A DNA stretch of 64,000 nucleotides from JASHPR01 sp963844655 (lineage in GTDB: Bacteria > Actinomycetota > Actinomycetes > Streptosporangiales > Streptosporangiaceae). Position numbers and translations under genes: made by a program. The stretch lies in the NCBI GenBank assembly GCA_963844655.1, contig CAWJPA010000004.1, positions 1,054,001-1,118,000 of the forward strand, written 5' to 3'. Under the pieces are notes generated by a model that saw nothing but the letters and a program-made list of their open reading frames with translations, did no database searches and had not been told where the DNA came from. Shown piece after piece: positions 34,061-42,447 of the stretch. Position 1 is the stretch's first letter; each line of letters opens with the position of its first letter.

Positions 34061-34100
34061 ATGTGAGTTTGGTGTAGTCAGGTGTGCAGCAAACTCACAT
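34061..34100. repeat. 11-bp inverted repeat before the acetyltransferase gene
   Basis: ATGTGAGTTTG (34061-34071) and CAAACTCACAT (34090-34100) are exact inverted copies 18 bases apart, in DNA noticeably more AT-rich than its surroundings. It could be a transcript-end hairpin, a regulator site or a recombination relic. Confidence 0.65.
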
Positions 34101-34215
34101 CGATCTCGCTCCGGGCGCACTAAGGCGGGTGCGGAGACGCGCGCGCCGGACGGCGATGACCGCACGGCGCCGGCACGCGTTAACCGCGCCCCGGACGGCG
34201 ATAGGCTCGGCACCT

Positions 34216-35043
34216 ATGGCCCTGTTTTGCGACACCGCGCTGGCGGCGCGCATCGAGCGGGCCGAGGCGGAGCTCATGGCCCGGGCCACCGAGGCCGCCC
34301 GCCGCCGCAGGTTAGGCGCGGGGTTCGTGATCCCGGTCGCGGGCGGCGTGGCCACCTTCGCCGGGGACGGATCGCCGTTCAACAAGGTCGCGGGCCTCGG
34401 GTTCGGCGGCCTGCCCAGCCCGGCCGCGCTGGACGAGATCGAGCGGGCATTCGCCGCGTACGGTGCCCCGGTGCAGATCGAGCTGGCCCACCTGGCCGAC
34501 CCGGCGATCGGCGCGTGGCTGACCGGCCGGGGTTACCGCCTGATGTCATTCGAGAACGTGCTCGGCCTGGCCCTGGACGGCGAGCCCGAGCGGGTCACGC
34601 CCGCCGGGGTCGAGGTCCGGCCGAGCGGGGACGGCGAGTTCGGCGAGTGGCTCGAGGCCGTGGTGGACGGCGTCACCCACCCCGACGCCGAGGGAGTGCC
34701 GTCACACGAGGAGTTCCCGCGCGACATCATCGAGAACGCCGAGCGTGACCTGGTCGCGGCCGGTGCCGTGCGGTATGCCGCGCAGCGCGACGGGGTCATG
34801 GCCGGCGGGGCCACCTTCCGTCCGGCCGGGGGCGTGGCACAGCTCACCGGCGCCGCGACCCGGCCCGCACACCGCCGCCGGGGGGTGCAGACCGCGCTGC
34901 TCGCGGCGCGCCTGGCCGACGCGGCCGCGGCCGGCTGCGACATCGCGGTGGTCACCACGCAGCCGGGCTCTGTGTCCCAGCACAACGTCCAGCGCCGCGG
35001 CTTCGACCTCCTCTACACCCGGGCGATCCTGGTGAAGGACTAG
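34216..35043 (+). CDS. GNAT-family N-acetyltransferase
   Basis: 275 aa. A C-terminal GNAT domain (residues about 170-275) carries the acetyl-CoA loop region ATRPAHRRRGVQTALL and the later TTQPGSVSQHNVQRRGFDLLYTRAIL. The N-terminal half looks like a second, degenerate GNAT-like unit (GAGFVIPVAGGVATFAG). The substrate is unknown. No Shine-Dalgarno is present. The sequence GCGATAGGCT just before the ATG is the same -10-like string as before araB, suggesting a leaderless mRNA. It lies within the rhamnose region but has its own promoter and no obvious role there. Confidence 0.8.
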   Translation: MALFCDTALAARIERAEAELMARATEAARRRRLGAGFVIPVAGGVATFAGDGSPFNKVAGLGFGGLPSPAALDEIERAFAAYGAPVQIELAHLADPAIGAWLTGRGYRLMSFENVLGLALDGEPERVTPAGVEVRPSGDGEFGEWLEAVVDGVTHPDAEGVPSHEEFPRDIIENAERDLVAAGAVRYAAQRDGVMAGGATFRPAGGVAQLTGAATRPAHRRRGVQTALLAARLADAAAAGCDIAVVTTQPGSVSQHNVQRRGFDLLYTRAILVKD

Positions 35044-35188
35044 CGGGCCGAGGCCCCTACCCCGGGATCTTCATGATCCGGCGGCGAACCCGCCATGGCG
35101 GGGGCGGGGGTTCGCGGCCCCGATGCCGATGTGGCCTTGGAAGACGGCTGAGGCTGCCGGGCTGGCGTAATGGATCATGGATCGTTAT

Positions 35189-35218
35189 TTGACACGTTCC
35201 AAGATCCCGCCCGACACT
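35189..35218 (+). promoter_or_regulatory. Promoter and operator of the rhamnose lacI gene
   Basis: TTGACA (35189-35194), 18-base spacer and GACACT (35213-35218). The operator-like TTGACACGTTCCAA (35189-35202) overlaps the -35 box, so a bound repressor would block polymerase. Same layout and near-identical operator as 22666-22720. Confidence 0.68.
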
Positions 35219-35243
35219 TGCTGTCAGGCCAGAAAGGACGGCG

Positions 35244-36317
35244 GTGAACGCGCCGATCAGCATCAGGGAAGTGGCCGCGCACGCGGGAGTCTCGGTGGGC
35301 ACCGTCTCCAACGTACTGAACCGGCCGGATATCGTCGCGCCGCCCACGAGGGACCGGGTGCACGCGGCGATCAAAGCGCTGGGGTTCGTGCGCAACGAAT
35401 CCGCGCGCCAGCTCCGGGCCGGGCGCAGCCGCACCATCGGCCTGGTCGTCCTGGACGTGGCCAACCCGTTCTTCACCGACGTGGCCCGCGGGGTCGAGGA
35501 CGAGGCCAGCATGGCCGGCCTGTCGGTCATCCTGTGCAACAGCGACGAGCAGCTGCCCAAGGAGACCCGCTACCTGGAGCTGCTCGAGGAGCACCGGGTC
35601 CAGGGCATCCTGATCACCCCGGTCGCGGGCGCGGACGAGCGGCTGGCCCGGCTGCAGCGCCGCGGCACCCCGGTGATCCTGGTCGACAGCCGGTCGGCCA
35701 CGGGCAGCCAGTGCTCGGTGGCCGTCGACGACGTGCTCGGCGGCGACGTCGCGATGACGCACCTGCTGGCGGGCGGGCACGAGCGGCTGGCCTACGTGGG
35801 CGGCCCGCCCGGCCTGCGGCAGGTGGCCGACCGGCACGAGGGCGCCGTCCGGGCGCTGCAGCGCGCCGGGCGGGCCGAGAGCGACCTGCTGGTGATCGAG
35901 ACCGCCGCGCTGAACGTGCCGGCCGGCCAGCGGGCCGGGGCGGAGATCGCCGCGATGGACGCCGGGCAGCGGCCAACGGCGGTGTTCTGCGCCAACGACC
36001 TGGTCGCGCTCGGGCTGCTGCAGGAGATGACCCGGCACCGGATCCGGGTGCCCGACGACGTCGCGATCGTGGGCTACGACGACATCGAGTTCGCCGCGGC
36101 CGCGGCGGTGCCGCTGTCCTCGGTCCGCCAGCCCCGCCAGCAGCTCGGCCGCACCGCCGCCCAGCTGCTGCTGGAGGAGTCGCTCGGCGCCGACGGGCAC
36201 CAGCACCGCCAGGTGATCTTCCAGCCGGAGCTTGAGGTGCGCCGCTCCAGCCAGACCGGCGCACCAGCCCCGCCGGCCGCGGACTCCGCCGGGCGCCAGA
36301 GCGGCCCGGTAAGGTAG
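35244..36317 (+). CDS. LacI-family regulator of the rhamnose locus
   Basis: 357 aa from GTG after AAAGGA. LacI DNA-binding head at residues 5-60 (ISIREVAAHAGVSVGTVSNVLNRP), then the sensor domain (IGLVVLDVANPFFTDVARGVE, FCANDLVALGLL, VGYDDIEFAAA). A 25-residue Pro/Ala/Gly tail follows. Placed between the rhamnose catabolic genes and lutABC, with matching operators before itself and before rhaT. It is therefore the probable rhamnose-responsive repressor. lutA begins six bases after its stop, so the regulator and lactate genes share a transcript. Confidence 0.87.
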   Translation: MNAPISIREVAAHAGVSVGTVSNVLNRPDIVAPPTRDRVHAAIKALGFVRNESARQLRAGRSRTIGLVVLDVANPFFTDVARGVEDEASMAGLSVILCNSDEQLPKETRYLELLEEHRVQGILITPVAGADERLARLQRRGTPVILVDSRSATGSQCSVAVDDVLGGDVAMTHLLAGGHERLAYVGGPPGLRQVADRHEGAVRALQRAGRAESDLLVIETAALNVPAGQRAGAEIAAMDAGQRPTAVFCANDLVALGLLQEMTRHRIRVPDDVAIVGYDDIEFAAAAAVPLSSVRQPRQQLGRTAAQLLLEESLGADGHQHRQVIFQPELEVRRSSQTGAPAPPAADSAGRQSGPVR

Positions 36318-36323
36318 CGGCCG

Positions 36324-37064
36324 ATGCGGATTGCCCTGTTCGTGACCTGCCTGGCCGACACGCTGTTCCCGGACGTGGGCAAGTCCACCACGGCGCTGCT
36401 CGAGCGTCTCGGCCACCAGGTCGAGTTCCCCTGGGCCCAGACGTGCTGCGGCCAGATGCACATCAACACCGGCTACCAGCGGGAGGCCCTGCCGCTGGTC
36501 CGCCGCTTTGTCGAGACCTTCGAGCCCTACGACGTGGTGGTCGCCCCGTCCGGCTCGTGCGTCGGCTCGATCAGGCACCAGCACGCGATGGTGGCCAGGC
36601 GGCTGGGCGACGACGGCCTGGCCCGCCGCGCCGAGGCCGTCGCGGCCCGGACGTACGAGCTGTCGCAGCTGCTCGTCGACGTGCTCGGGGTGGAGGACGT
36701 CGGCGCCTACTACCCGCACCGGGTCACCTACCACCCGACCTGCCACTCGCTGCGGCTGCTGCAGGTCGGCGACCGGCCGGTCCGGCTGCTGCGCCACGTG
36801 GCCGGCCTGGAGCTGGTCGAGCTGCCCGACGCGGACGTCTGCTGCGGGTTCGGCGGCACGTTCGCGATCAAGAACTCCGACACCTCGACCGCGATGCTGG
36901 CCGACAAGATGCGCAACGTGCTCGACACGCGGGCCGAGGTGTGCGCGGCCGGCGACAGCTCCTGCCTGATGCACATCGGCGGCGGCCTGTCCCGGCTGCG
37001 GGCCGGCGTGAAGACCGTGCACCTCGCCGAGATACTCGCGTCGACCAGAGATGGGGCCCGGTGA
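36324..37064 (+). CDS. lutA: Lactate utilization Fe-S protein LutA
   Basis: 246 aa. Two CCG-domain cysteine motifs, TCCGQMH (near residue 40) and VCCGFGG (near 174), place it in the LutA/LldE family, with the preceding PSGSC and HPTCHS cysteines. LutA, LutB and LutC together oxidise L-lactate to pyruvate. Here they would finish rhamnose breakdown by consuming lactate from the bifunctional enzyme at 30075-32132. Its stop overlaps the lutB GTG. Confidence 0.92.
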   Translation: MRIALFVTCLADTLFPDVGKSTTALLERLGHQVEFPWAQTCCGQMHINTGYQREALPLVRRFVETFEPYDVVVAPSGSCVGSIRHQHAMVARRLGDDGLARRAEAVAARTYELSQLLVDVLGVEDVGAYYPHRVTYHPTCHSLRLLQVGDRPVRLLRHVAGLELVELPDADVCCGFGGTFAIKNSDTSTAMLADKMRNVLDTRAEVCAAGDSSCLMHIGGGLSRLRAGVKTVHLAEILASTRDGAR

Positions 37065-38530
37065 GCACGTTCCTCGGCATGCCGACCGCGCCGCGCGGTG
37101 TCGGCCACCTGCGCGGCACCGAGCCGTTCCCGGTCGCCGCCCGCCGGGCGCTGGCCGACACCCAGCTGCGCCGCAACCTGGGCAAGGCCACCGCGACCAT
37201 CCGCGCCAAGCGGGCCGCGGTCGTCGCCGAGCTGCCGGACTGGGAGGAGCTGCGCGAGGCAGGCCGGGCCATCAAGGCCGCGACCATGCAGCACCTGGAC
37301 CGCCACCTGGAGGAGCTGGAGGCCCGGGTCACCGAGCGCGGCGGGACCGTGCACTGGGCCCGGGACGCCAACGAGGCGAACCGGCTGGTGACCGGCCTGG
37401 TCCAGGCGGCCGGCGCCACCTCGGCGGTCAAGGTCAAGTCCCTGGCCACCGACGAGATCGGGCTCAACGACGCGCTCGCCGCCGCGGGCATCACCGCGTA
37501 CGAGACCGACCTGGCCGAGCTCATCGTCCAGCTGGGCCACGACCGGCCCTCGCACATCCTGGTGCCCGCCATCCACCGCAACCGGGCCGAGATCCGGGAG
37601 ATCTTCCTGCGCGAGATGGGCGACGTGGACCCGGCGCTCACCGACCAGCCCGCTGCCCTGGCCGAGGCGGCCCGGCTGCACCTGCGCCGCATGTTCCTGT
37701 CCGCGCGGGTCGGGATCAGCGGGGCCAACTTCGCCGTGGCGGAGACCGGCACCCTGTGCGTCTTCGAGTCCGAGGGCAACGGCCGGATGTGCCTGACCCT
37801 GCCGGAGACCCTGATCACGGTCATGGGCATCGAGAAGGTGATCCCGTCCTGGCGGGACCTGGCCGTGTTCCTGCAGCTGCTGCCGCGCTCGTCCACGGGC
37901 GAGCGGATGAACCCGTACACCTCGATGTGGACCGGGGTCACCCCGGGCGACGGCCCGCAGCAGTTCCACCTGGTGCTGCTGGACAACGGGCGGACCGCCG
38001 CGCTCGCCGACGAGACCGGCCGGCAGGTGCTGCACTGCATCCGCTGCTCGGCCTGCCTGAACGTGTGCCCGGTCTATGAGCGCACCGGCGGCCACGCCTA
38101 CGGCTCGGTCTACCCCGGCCCCATCGGCGCGGTGCTCTCGCCCCAGCTGACCGGCGTGGAGGACAACGCCTCGCTGCCGTACGCGTCCTCGCTGTGCGGC
38201 GCGTGCTACGAGGTCTGCCCGGTGAAGATCGACATCCCGTCGGTGCTGGTCCATCTGCGGGCCCGGCACGTGGAGGAGGCGAGGCGGACGCACCGGCTGC
38301 CCCGCGGCGAGGCGGTGACCATGGCCGCGGCCTCCTGGGTCATGGCCGAGCCGCGCCGCTACGCCGCCGCCCAGCGGGCCGGGAGGTCCGGCCGGGCGCT
38401 GAGCCGGGGCGGCCGGATCAGCGCGCTGCCGCCGCCGCTGTCCGCCTGGACCCGGGCCCGGGACATGCCCGCCCCGCCGGCCAGGACGTTCCGCGAATGG
38501 TGGCGCGACTCCCACCAGGATCCCCGGTGA
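37061..38530 (+). CDS. lutB: Lactate utilization Fe-S protein LutB
   Basis: 489 aa from a GTG overlapping the lutA stop (GTGA). An N-terminal LUD-type region (residues about 60-300; ISGANFAVAETGTLCVFESEGN) is followed by two 4Fe-4S ferredoxin motifs CIRCSACLNVCPV and CGACYEVCPV, the arrangement of LutB/LldF. It passes electrons from lactate toward the respiratory chain. Stop overlaps lutC start. Confidence 0.93.
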   Translation: MSTFLGMPTAPRGVGHLRGTEPFPVAARRALADTQLRRNLGKATATIRAKRAAVVAELPDWEELREAGRAIKAATMQHLDRHLEELEARVTERGGTVHWARDANEANRLVTGLVQAAGATSAVKVKSLATDEIGLNDALAAAGITAYETDLAELIVQLGHDRPSHILVPAIHRNRAEIREIFLREMGDVDPALTDQPAALAEAARLHLRRMFLSARVGISGANFAVAETGTLCVFESEGNGRMCLTLPETLITVMGIEKVIPSWRDLAVFLQLLPRSSTGERMNPYTSMWTGVTPGDGPQQFHLVLLDNGRTAALADETGRQVLHCIRCSACLNVCPVYERTGGHAYGSVYPGPIGAVLSPQLTGVEDNASLPYASSLCGACYEVCPVKIDIPSVLVHLRARHVEEARRTHRLPRGEAVTMAAASWVMAEPRRYAAAQRAGRSGRALSRGGRISALPPPLSAWTRARDMPAPPARTFREWWRDSHQDPR

Positions 38531-39168
38531 ACCCGCGCGACGAGGTTCTGGCCCGGATCCGCGCCGCGGTGCAGCCCGGCTCTGGGCCCGGCGCCCACTC
38601 CGATCCGGCGCCCCTCCCCAGCTACAGGGAACAGGGCGACCTCGCCGGCACCCGCCTGATCGACCTGCTCGAAGAACGCCTCATCGACTACCGCGCCGCG
38701 GTCCGCCGGGCCGGGGTCACCGGGCTCGCCGACGCCGTGGCCACGGCGCTGACCGAGCGGGGCGCGCGGCGCGTGGTCGTCCCGCCCGGCCTCGACCTCC
38801 CGGCCCTGCCCGACGGCATCGAGGCCGTGACCGACGACGGCCTGACCGCCGATGAGCTCGACGCCTTCGACGGCGTGGTCACCGGCGCCGCGGTCGCGAT
38901 CGCCGAGACCGGCACGATCGTCCTGGACGGCTCCCCCGACCAGGGCCGCCGCGCGATCACCCTGGTGCCCGACTATCACCTGTGCCTCGTCCGCACCGCC
39001 CAGGTAGTGGAGCTGGTGCCCGAGGCCATCGCCCGGCTGGCTCCCCGCGCGGGCCAGCCCCTCACCTGGATCAGCGGCCCGTCCGCAACCAGCGACATCG
39101 AGCTCAACCGGGTAGAAGGCGTCCACGGCCCCCGCACCCTAGAAGTCATCCTCGTCGAGTCCGCCTGA
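38527..39168 (+). CDS. lutC: Lactate utilization protein LutC
   Basis: 213 aa from GTG (GTGA overlap with lutB). LUD domain with the conserved AIAETGTIVLDGS and the C-terminal ISGPSATSDIELNRVEGVHGP typical of LutC/LldG. Third gene of the lactate-oxidation set. The stop codon lies in a short tandem duplication, TGAGCGC twice (39166-39179). Confidence 0.92.
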   Translation: MNPRDEVLARIRAAVQPGSGPGAHSDPAPLPSYREQGDLAGTRLIDLLEERLIDYRAAVRRAGVTGLADAVATALTERGARRVVVPPGLDLPALPDGIEAVTDDGLTADELDAFDGVVTGAAVAIAETGTIVLDGSPDQGRRAITLVPDYHLCLVRTAQVVELVPEAIARLAPRAGQPLTWISGPSATSDIELNRVEGVHGPRTLEVILVESA

Positions 39169-39261
39169 GCGCTGAGCGCTCGAGTAGCCGATGAGCAGGC
39201 GAGGCTTTGGCGCCGTCTCGCGGCAGGAATCCCCGCGGCTCCGTTAGGAAGTCTCCGGAAG

Positions 39262-39609
39262 TTACATGGGGACCCCGAAGCGTCGCACCTCCTGCGGCCA
39301 GCCGCAGGCCACGGCGATCTTCCCGGCCCACAACCGCGCCGCCTCCTCGTCGGCCACATCCACGACGGTGAAACCGCCGAGGTGCTCCTTGGACTCGATG
39401 AACGGACCGTCGGTGAACAGCGGCGTGCCGCTCGACGCATCGACGCTGAACACCGGGGCAGCATCGTCCAGGCCGCCGGTGAAGATGAGGACCCCGGCCG
39501 CCTTCATCTCTGCGATCAAGGCCCCGGTTGCCTTGGACTTCTCGCGCAGCTCCTCGATCGTGTGGTCGGGCACCCACTCGTCGTTGAAGGCGATGAGGTA
39601 CTCGGTCAT
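39262..39609 (-). CDS. YCII/DGPF-domain protein
   Basis: 115 aa from ATG with an excellent AAAGGAGGAG ribosome binding site. The DGPF motif (FTDGPFIESKEHLGGFTVVDV) defines the YCII-related family, small dimeric alpha-beta-barrel proteins often encoded near ECF sigma factors. The biochemical function is unknown. It converges on lutC and stands alone at the border of the degraded accessory region. Confidence 0.85.
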   Translation of the reverse strand: MTEYLIAFNDEWVPDHTIEELREKSKATGALIAEMKAAGVLIFTGGLDDAAPVFSVDASSGTPLFTDGPFIESKEHLGGFTVVDVADEEAARLWAGKIAVACGWPQEVRRFGVPM

Positions 39610-39894
39610 ATCTCCTCCTTTGCCGGGGTGGCCCCCTGCGGACACCCTCCGCCTTCTCCACGAACGGCGGCGGCCCGATCCGACACTCCGTCAGGATTTC
39701 CGGCGGCCGTGACCGCCCACCTGGTGGTCCCGGGAGTGACGTGAAGGCTGCGTGACACGCGCCAACCGGGTGCGTGGGGATGGCCAGGCCGACCGCGCCG
39801 ATATCCGGTGGCGAAGCCAGATTTCGCCCACCGCCGTCGCACATGAAGACGGTTTCAGCGGCGCATACGTCACGCCTCTGAGCCTTTCGGCCAT

Positions 39895-40078
39895 GCGCTC
39901 GGCCTTGGCTGCGCCGCGGGGACTACCCCCCCGAGCTGGCGCAGAGGGAGTGAGAGGCCGTGGGCATCGACTACGTGCCGGCCGCGATCGAGGCGGAGGC
40001 GAAGCGCCGGGGGCCTGGCCGGGCTCAGCTACGTCGCCGGCGACGCGACACGGCTGCCGCCGGCCTGCCGTGCGGCGG
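39895..40078 (+). pseudogene. Remnant of a SAM-dependent methyltransferase
   Basis: Three frames in succession give recognisable pieces: ALGLGCAAGTTPP (motif I) from 39895, VGIDYVPAAIEAEAKRR (the acidic strand end) from 39960, and GLAGLSYVAGDATRLPP from 40012. The order and spacing match one class I methyltransferase broken by at least two frameshifts. No upstream start or downstream C-terminal part is present. The 39610-39894 stretch before it shows no supported gene. Confidence 0.7.
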
Positions 40079-40084
40079 CTGCCC

Positions 40085-40252
40085 TCATGGACGCTTGAGG
40101 AACCGCACATAGAACGCCGCAAATACCAGGACGATTCCGACGTTCACGATCAGCCGGCCCCAGAAGTGGTGCCTGAAGAACAGGATGTCCACGCCGACCA
40201 CGACGGCTACCATCGCGAGCACGTAAAGCACGACGGCTACCCGGCTTCCCAC
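40085..40252 (-). CDS. Small membrane protein (55 aa)
   Basis: GTG start, 55 residues. Two hydrophobic helices, VAVVLYVLAMVAVVVGVDIL (residues 5-24) and VNVGIVLVFAAFYV, flank FFRHHFWGRL. The string TAGAAT six bases before the GTG fits a -10 box of a leaderless transcript, and an in-frame stop lies four codons upstream. Proteins of this pattern are common in actinomycetes. The function is unknown. Confidence 0.78.
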   Translation of the reverse strand: MGSRVAVVLYVLAMVAVVVGVDILFFRHHFWGRLIVNVGIVLVFAAFYVRFLKRP

Positions 40253-40590
40253 CGTTTTATTCTAGTCCGCAAGGTCCGCGCGGACCCGGGAGCGCTGTAC
40301 GCATATGCACCGCTTCTGGACGCACAAATGCCCGCACGTGCCGCGACGCCAGCCGAGGCGGGTCACCACGGACGTGGCCGACGCAATCTTGGCATCTGGA
40401 CCTAGCCACCAGCAGCTCACCGCAACCACCGTTGCGGCTCTACACCCTTCTGTCAGCGCAGACAGATCGTCCTCGCGGATCGCTCTGACCGGGCAGCCAC
40501 ATCCAGGACGTTTCCGCGGAGACGCCTTGTGCACCGTTTCACAAGCCGCTTCCGCGGAAACGTCCTGTAGCCGCCGTTAGTGTCTCTACG
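40253..40590. other. 338-base gap with one long hairpin
   Basis: No coding sequence is supported in this stretch. The only strong element is the inverted repeat at 40504-40567. The promoter of the small membrane gene lies at its left end. Confidence 0.6.
40504..40567. repeat. 64-base nested inverted repeat
   Basis: CAGGACGTTTCCGCGGA (40504-40520) and TCCGCGGAAACGTCCTG (40551-40567) are exact inverted copies 30 bases apart. The spacer holds a further CTTGTG / CACAAG pair. It lies 35 bases before the remains of an acetyltransferase gene. Confidence 0.8.
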
Positions 40591-40601
40591 CACCTGACGG
40601 G

Positions 40602-41062
40602 CTGGCCGAGGGCAGGGCTGTCAGGCTCCGCGCGGACCTGGCGGAGACGCGTGAGCCGGAAGGCGTCCGGATGGCTGCCTTCACCCCCGAGGACCCGGAC
40701 AACCGCAGCGCCTTCGACGCGCACATGGCCAGGGTGAGAAGCTCACCGGACATCACGATGCGGGCAGTGATCTGCGACGGCCACCTCGCCGGAAGCATCG
40801 CCAGCTTCCCCGCCGGAGGCCAGACCGAGGTCACCTACTGGATCGACCGCGCAGCCTGGGAAAAGGCATCGCGACCCGGGCCCTGGCGCCGCTCCTGGAA
40901 CTGGTGACCGCCCGGCCGCTGTACGCCCGTGCCGCCAGCGACAATGCCGCCTCACTCCGCGCCATTCAAAAATGCGGCTTCCAGGCAGTAGGGACCGAGA
41001 GGTCGTTCGCTGCGGGACGGAACGAGAACATCGAGGAAACCATCCTCCGGCTGGACACCTGA
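40602..41062 (+). pseudogene. GNAT acetyltransferase disrupted by one frameshift
   Basis: The first frame reads GVRMAAFTPEDPDNRSAF up to TYWIDRAAW near 40860. The protein then continues in the next frame as GKGIATRALAPLLELV through to a TGA at 41060-41062, ending in EETILRLDT. A single missing base near TGGGAAAAGGC explains the break, since WGKGIATRAL is the expected acetyl-CoA loop. No good start codon is visible upstream (a CTG at 40602 is in frame). A sequencing error is possible. Confidence 0.75.
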
Positions 41063-41264
41063 CGGCCACACCCCCGCACTCTTCTGCCGCCGACCGCACG
41101 TCCGCCCCAGCCCCGGTGGCAGACTTTGAGCTGCTGCGGCGGCGGACTACAGCCTTGCTGCGGTACCGATCGCGGGTGGCCGATCCCGCAGAGCTACCGT
41201 AGGACGACCGGGCCCGTGTGGGCACCACCGGGCGAAGTCAACTCCCGCATACACAGGAGCAGCC

Positions 41265-41558
41265 GTGCCTGTAATCGCACTCCTTGATTTGCAGCTCAAG
41301 GCGGACTCCCTGGGCACCGGCATCGAGGTGATTCACGAGACTCTCACCGGCACCCGCGCGTTTGCCGGATGCCTGGGCGTCACAGTCCTGGTCGATAGCA
41401 AGGACCCGGCGCATGTAGTCCTCTATGAGACGTGGGAATCGGCTGAACATGACCGGGCCTACCGCGAGTGGCGGGCCGGCGCTGGCGCCTCGAACCTCGG
41501 CTCAGTCTTGGCTGCGCCGCCCGAGCTCAAGGTATTCACGGTGGCTGAGGGTGTGTAA
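41265..41558 (+). CDS. Antibiotic biosynthesis monooxygenase (ABM)-domain protein
   Basis: 97 aa from GTG five bases after AGGAG. The small alpha-beta-barrel ABM family pattern is present: a first strand VIALLDLQLK, a middle VTVLVDSKDPAHVVLYETWESAEHDRAYREWR, and the closing LKVFTVAEGV. Members are cofactor-free oxygenases or quinol monooxygenases, or have unknown roles. No pathway neighbours are seen here. A short open stretch ending at 41202 lies just upstream and is unexplained. Confidence 0.85.
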   Translation: MPVIALLDLQLKADSLGTGIEVIHETLTGTRAFAGCLGVTVLVDSKDPAHVVLYETWESAEHDRAYREWRAGAGASNLGSVLAAPPELKVFTVAEGV

Positions 41559-41988
41559 GTGCGTTCAAATACGGATCTAGTGAATGACTAGATAGTCGCC
41601 TGTGCCCAGTGCAGTTCACCGTGACCAAAAGACAGGGTCTTCTGGGGGGGAACCCTCACAGGAGATGTCGGTGCTGCACAAAGTGCTGCGCAAGCTAGCC
41701 GGCTGGCCAGGTCGGGGAACCACCTGGGATGTTGGGCTGTCACCGGCGTGATGCCGGCATTCCTGCAGCGGCCAGGAACTCCGAAACAAGATCAGCAAGG
41801 CATGCGGCTTATTTCCGAGCCCGCACGTGCTTGTCTTGCCAGGGGAAATACTCGCCGCGGCCACCGCGTTGCAGCGTGGGTCCCGGGGCGCCGGGGCGAA
41901 CATGTCGGCGCCACTGCAGCATGTGCAGGGATGCGTATCGTGCCAGCGCGCCGTTACCGTAAGCCGGCGCCTTCGACCGTGGAGAAAG
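41559..41988. other. 430-base gap, no supported gene
   Basis: No convincing gene. A 28-codon reading from an ATG near 41664 (MSVLHKVLRKLAGWPG) has a GGAG close in front, but I recognise no family, so it is noted only. The last bases hold the GGAG ribosome binding site of the next gene. Confidence 0.5.
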
Positions 41989-42447
41989 ATGCCCAGGAAA
42001 GTTCAGCCGTACGGCTCCGGCGATGAGACCGAGGCTGCCGTGCTGGCCCGGTCTCGGCCGAACCCTGCACCGGGGTACGTGAACGAGCTAGCCGCCACGA
42101 TGACGATCGGGGAGGTCGCCACGCAGGCGGTAGAGGCTGTCCGGGCGCTGAACCAGCTGATGGCCGACGCCCGGGAACTGGCCGGTCCGGGCGAGGCCCG
42201 CGAGGTCGTCGGCCGGCTGGCGCTGATGGGCCACCAGCTGCCCCAGCTGTGCGAGCAGCTCGCCCGGTTCCTGGTCGCGCAGCGTGAGGACGGCCAGATC
42301 CTGCGCGGCACTGGCGGCGACCCCGACGGCGTGCTGACCGAGGTGTCCGAGGCACTGTCCGCGGCCGGGCGGGCCGCGGACATGATGGCGGCGGCGCTGG
42401 CCGAGGCTGGCGCCAAGGCGGCCGGCCTGGACCTGCCGTCCCGGTAG
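41989..42447 (+). CDS. Conserved hypothetical helical protein (152 aa)
   Basis: ATG four bases after GGAG. After a 35-residue polar N-terminus the protein is almost entirely predicted helix, rich in Ala, Leu and Glu (AVEAVRALNQLMADARELAG, QLPQLCEQLARFLVAQRED, AGRAADMMAAALAEAGAKAAGL). There is no signal peptide. It resembles short actinomycete proteins found near mobile or conjugative functions, but I cannot name a family. Good actinomycete codon usage supports its being real. Confidence 0.65.
   Translation: MPRKVQPYGSGDETEAAVLARSRPNPAPGYVNELAATMTIGEVATQAVEAVRALNQLMADARELAGPGEAREVVGRLALMGHQLPQLCEQLARFLVAQREDGQILRGTGGDPDGVLTEVSEALSAAGRAADMMAAALAEAGAKAAGLDLPSR

Noticed and set aside
34061..34100. 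tRNA gene or attachment site
   Set aside because: No cloverleaf or conserved T-loop can be formed; no integrase is nearby. I saw no convincing tRNA or rRNA gene in the window.
40850..40870. Programmed -1 frameshift in the acetyltransferase at TGGGAAAAGG
   Set aside because: The codon phase does not fit the X-XXY-YYZ slippery rule and the N-terminus has no start, so a simple deletion is likelier.
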